Source of the DNA: Benincasa hispida
Lineage: Eukaryota > Streptophyta > Magnoliopsida > Cucurbitales > Cucurbitaceae
Direction of reading: 5' to 3'
DNA: 64,000 nucleotides
NCBI RefSeq assembly: GCF_009727055.1
Contig: NC_052351.1
Span: 55,469,544 to 55,533,543, forward strand
Shown here: positions 60,211-64,000 of the stretch, piece by piece
Numbering within the stretch: position 1 is the stretch's first letter
Layout of the letters: each line of letters begins with the position of its first letter
Notes under the pieces: model-generated
The model's database searches: none
What the model saw: the letters and a program-made list of their open reading frames with translations, nothing else
What the model was told of the DNA's origin: nothing
Position numbers and translations under genes: made by a program

Positions 60211-62104
60211 TGGGAAAACATTTTGAAAGAGTGAGCTACGAAGCCCAGTGAGTGACTAAATTTAAAACTGTAAATCCGCAAATCAGAACACATGATAAAC
60301 CTTTAAACGTATGAATCTGTTCAATCAAATTGTTAAACATAAACGTGTAACGCTAAAAGCTTTCTCAAATATTCCACAAGTACGTCATTAAAATCTAGCA
60401 AGGCATATCAAGTATATAAAACATTTTAACTAACATAAAAAATCAACGTTGTGTAGGGCACGTCCAGTACAACCAACGTTTACTAGCTCTACGATGTATG
60501 GGGGCCGCCCAACACTCCCATCATCTTTGTCGAAGTGGGGCCCGCCTAGCACTCACGACAGCATTGTTGTCACGGAGTACACTCAACGTCAACAACGGAA
60601 TATGACCTGTTTGCACACGATACCATATAGCCTCGGGCTCAATATCTCAGTCATGTAGTCAATAAAAGTCTCAGAAAACCACATGAAAAATATAAAACAT
60701 GCCTGCTTATCTTTATCTTTCGTAAAACTCAAGCTTACTCAGCTTGCTCGTGAAAAATTGAAAATCTTTTAACAGTATTCGCTAATACATACTTTACTTT
60801 AAATGATATCGTTTCAACTACTTTTCAGGAATTCAATAATCACGTGCTCATATATAAAAATCATTAGAAAATCTAAGCTCAAAACTTATGCTTGAAACCA
60901 TTCACAGAAATCATGTATCAATCATAAGTTCATATTCAAGAATGTAAACCATTTAAGCATAAATTACAGTTTAGAAATCATTTTTGAAATTCGTTTTGTC
61001 ACTCATAGTCTTGGCTAGTTCCCTAGTCTGTAGACTCGGTCTATTTCCTCTTGGCCTATCAAACAAACCAAAATCGAGCATCAGAACTATAAATCTTCTT
61101 GTCATTCCATGCTCATGAATTCTAAATTCTAGAAATAAAATCATACTTCACACTTTTTTTTTCCAGATTTTCTAGATTCAATACCCTAATTTCCAACACT
61201 CATAAATTCCTCAATACTTGACCAAAATTAATGTACTATACCCAAACTCTTCATTTCGGAACCCTCTACAACTTACCTGAAGGAATAAAAACGAGATTCC
61301 CAACGGATTGTCCAGAAATCCCCCGAACATAGAAAATACAGATTTGTGCTTCTCTGCTACCCTCTACTTTTCTCCTGAAATTAAACCTACTTCTAATCAT
61401 TTTTGGCTCATAAATTATTCATGTAATTATAGGAAATTGAATAAGCTTTCCAAATTGAGCTTCTAATTCAACCTGTACACCCCAGAATGTTCGAAAAACC
61501 AGAGAAAACCAGAGATCCTTTTGATTTGCACAAAAATTCTATGCTCTGTATTCCTTTTCAAAAACCATTAACTTAACGTCAGATTTAGCTCAAGCTTCCT
61601 TCATGAAATTTGTTAGAAAATGAATTAAATTTCAAGGAACTCAGACCTCACCTCTTAGTTCTTCTTTTATAGCTCAAACCGACTTAAAAACCAGAGATAG
61701 GCAGGTTGAACCCAGATTCTTCCATGGTTGCACTTGCATGAACTTTTTCCTCCCTTCTTCAACCTCCAACCTGCAGCAAGCTTCTTCTTCCTCTTCCTTT
61801 GCTCTCTCTCTCGAAATGCTCTGAAAATCTGATTGAAAATGATGGAGAAATGGGCTGAAATGAGTTAGGCGGTTGTGGGTTCTCACTTTATACCATTAAG
61901 CACCGAATGGGTTCCCATTTCCTTTCATTTTTTTTTTATTTCCTTTCTTTTCTTTTCTTTATCAATAAATTCCAAAATTATCAAAGACAACCTCAACCAA
62001 AAGCTTTTCCATTTCTCTTAAACAATGGAACAACAATAACTTAAATCCAACATCCTACAACATGTGACAAGAGCAAATAATCCAAGGAAAGTCTCGGGTT
62101 TACA
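60211..62104 (-). repeat. 3' LTR of the chromovirus
   Basis: On the minus strand it begins TGTAAACCCGAGACTTTCC (62104) and ends TGTTTTCCCA (60211), 1894 bp. The right boundary is firm because it abuts the purine-rich pre-LTR tract. The left one is set by a CA end and by the loss of Copia similarity. Confidence 0.7.
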
Positions 62105-62145
62105 ACTAACCTCCCCCTTATGAAATTTCGTCCTCGAAATTTAGA
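62105..62145 (-). other. polypurine tract and pre-LTR signature of the chromovirus
   Basis: On the minus strand TTTCGAGGACGAAATTTCAT then AAGGGGGAGG precedes the LTR. This is the hallmark 3' end of Tekay/Del-type pol regions. The same feature marks the degraded element at 20799-30915. Confidence 0.85.
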
Positions 62146-62159
62146 AGTCCTTAGGTGAA

Positions 62160-64000
62160 GAGTGTCAGGTAACTCCTCCTCATCTGGTCTTCTGACTCCC
62201 AGGTTGCCTCCTCCACTCTGTGATGTCTCCAAAGGACCTTCACGAGTGAGATCATTTTGTTTTTCAAAACATGCTCCTTTATGTCGAGGTTCTGAACCGC
62301 TTCCTTTTGATAACTCAAGTCTTCTTTCAGCTCAACCGGTTATGCTTGCAAAAAATGTGACGGATCTGAAATATATTTCCTCAACATGGACACATGGAAA
62401 ACATCATGTATTCGAGCAAGTCTGCTGGCAACTCAAGTCTATAGGCTGCTAGTTCAACTCGTTCTGTTATCCAATAAGGACCAATATATCTAGACTCAGC
62501 TTACCTTTCATCCCAAAGCGAAGAAAACCTCTCCACGGAGATAACTTTAAGAAAACTTGATCTCCAACCTGGAATTCTAAGTCTCTTCGTCGCTTATCTG
62601 CATAGCTCTTCTGTCGATCTTGAGCTATCTTCAGGTTCTCTCTAATCGACTTAATATTGTCTGACGTAACTTGTACTAACTCAAGACCAACTAGCTTTCG
62701 CTCTCCCACTTCGTTCTAGTATATAGAAGTTCTGCATGGTCTTCCATACAAAGCCTCGAATGGTGCCATGTCGATACTAGACTGATAGCTGTTATTATAA
62801 GCAAACTCCATAAATGATAAGTGGGTATCCCAACTTCCCTTAAACTGAAGGACACATGCTCTCAACATGTCTTCTAAGGTCTAGATGGTCCTTTCTAACT
62901 GACCATCTGTCTGGGAATGAAACGCTGTACTGAACTTCAACTTTGTTCCCATTGCTTTCTGCACACTAGGCCAAAACTTAGACGTAAACCTCGGATCCCT
63001 ATCTGAAACTATGGACACTGGCACTCCATGCTGACTCACAATCCTGTCGACGTATAGCTTAGCTAGTTGATCTAGTGTAGAGGTCGCTTTAATTTGTATA
63101 AATCGTGCTGTCTTAGTGAGTCTGTCTACTATTACCCATATACCATCATGTCCACCAGTAGTACGAGGTAATCCAAATAGAAAATCCATGGTAATATGCT
63201 CCCACTTCCACTCCGGCACTGGCAGTGGAAGGAGTCCTCCTAGCCCTGTCTCACTGGTTTAACCTGTTGGCAGATCAAACATTTATCAACATATTTGGCT
63301 ATCTCTCGCTTCATACCAGGCCACCAATAAGTTTTGTTCAAAGTTCCGTACATCTTGGTGCTTCCTGGATGCATAGTATAAGCTGAACTGTGAGCTTCCT
63401 CTAGTATAGCACTCTTAAGCTCACTAATACTTGTAACGCATAGTTTGCTCTGCTTAACTATGGCTCCATCTATTCTCAACTCAAATTATGCCTTTGGGCC
63501 TTGCTTGGACTTTGCAAGCATCTTCTGTAAGTTACTATCCTCTGGCTGTCTTCTCACAATCTTTGCTACTAGAGAAGACCTAACCTGAAATTGAGCTAAA
63601 AGACTCCCTGAACTCTCTGCAGTCACAACCGCCCTGAAACCTCTTAACTCACTTAGCAAGGTTGCTCGAATACCACACAAGGCACTCTTCGGAAGTCTCG
63701 ACTTCCTACTTAATGCATCTGCCACTATGTTAGCCTTACCCAGATGGTATTCAATGGTACAGTTATAGTCTTCAATCAGTTCTAGCCATCACCTCTGTCT
63801 CAAATTCAGCTCTTTCTGATCAAAGATATACTTCAGGCTCTTATGATCTATGATAATGTGGCACTTCTCACCGAATAAATAATGTCTTCAGATCTTCAGT
63901 GCTAAAACAACTGCTGCTAGCTCAAGATCATGGGTAGGGTAATTACACTCATGCTTCTTCAACTGCCTTGAAGCATAAGCTATTACCTTTCCTTCCTGCA
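62160..64000 (-). pseudogene. chromovirus RNase H-integrase-chromodomain, inactivated
   Basis: Reading leftward on the minus strand: RNase H ([20 protein letters not shown], then [20 protein letters not shown], ending VADALSRK at about 63700). Integrase follows: zinc-binding H, H, C, C in EEAHSSAYTMHPGS ... KCLICQQ, and catalytic TMDFLFGLP, VSDRDPRFTSKFW and the Glu in TDGQLERTI (63480-62880), then the GDQVFLKLSPWRG tail (about 62540). A chromodomain (NKMISLVKVLWRHHRVEEAT, about 62290-62190) comes last. TGA stops interrupt RNase H twice, a stop lies between zinc finger and catalytic core (about 63240), and frames change before the chromodomain. The chromodomain is thought to guide integration into heterochromatin. 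Confidence 0.88.

Larger units (their letters stand above)
60211..64000 (-). mobile_element. Tekay/Del-type chromovirus, 3' part, running off the window
   Basis: On the minus strand, from the window edge inward: RNase H, integrase, chromodomain, pre-LTR region with polypurine tract, and 3' LTR. The 5' half lies beyond 64000. The insertion point at 60210/60211 is inside the Copia-2 protease; the adjacent CAAAG (60206-60210) would be the TSD. Confidence 0.85.

Noticed and set aside
60449..60658. 69-aa frame within the chromovirus LTR
   Set aside because: Located in an LTR, no similarity recognised.

Overview
This is a 64-kb window of AT-rich plant nuclear DNA. It holds two intact-looking, intron-rich host genes in the first 18.5 kb and a deeply nested pile of retrotransposons in the remaining 45 kb. 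Plant origin follows from three things: a plant-type eIF3e with eight exons, plant retroelement lineages (chromovirus/Tekay-Del-like, Athila-like, Copia, L1), and telo-box promoters. A cucurbit is my best guess, from the style of the dispersed TGATAGAC-type repeats and the Copia gag family, but this is impression rather than proof.

Host genes: (1) 1440-4840 (+), eIF3e, reconstructed here as 8 exons and 437 aa, with a probable GC-AG first intron. (2) 18230-8230 (-), a large TPR plus J-domain co-chaperone, reconstructed as 11 exons and 1370 aa. It has a long low-complexity N-terminus carrying FxFG-like motifs. The two genes are convergent. Both have TTAGGGTTT telo-boxes upstream. The TPR-J introns hold two antisense L1 LINE remnants, one bounded by a perfect 15-bp target-site duplication (TSD).

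18.6-32 kb: an old minus-strand LTR element (20799-30915) with a degenerate initiator-Met tRNA primer site and a chromovirus-like 3' end, but no recognisable gag-pol. Two later insertions lie in it: an LTR-PBS-LTR deletion derivative (21348-24291) and a Copia-family solo LTR (27361-29530, perfect TSD AGTCA). 32-37 kb: a foldback element packed with a ~30-bp minisatellite, an unassigned stretch, and a minus-strand LINE 3' end.

37-64 kb: a tower of nested elements. Copia-1 (36948 onward) is interrupted at 41427 by the 3' end of a minus-strand Athila/Tat-type element. That element is interrupted at 43031 by Copia-2. Copia-2 carries a complete 12.1-kb Athila-like element (47202-59316, TSD GAAGG) and, at 60211, a minus-strand Tekay/Del chromovirus that runs off the window. 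All gag/pol frames contain stops or frameshifts. The Athila-like element has a long accessory reading frame after integrase with its own apparent TATA promoter. A single N at 55799 beside an 84-bp duplication marks a likely assembly join.

No operon, defence or biosynthetic system was found. The most unusual items are the accessory Athila frame with its internal promoter, the palindromic GCTAAACGATCGTTTAGC-type arrays shared by two related Copia sequences, the GC-AG intron in eIF3e, and the internally deleted LTR-LTR element.
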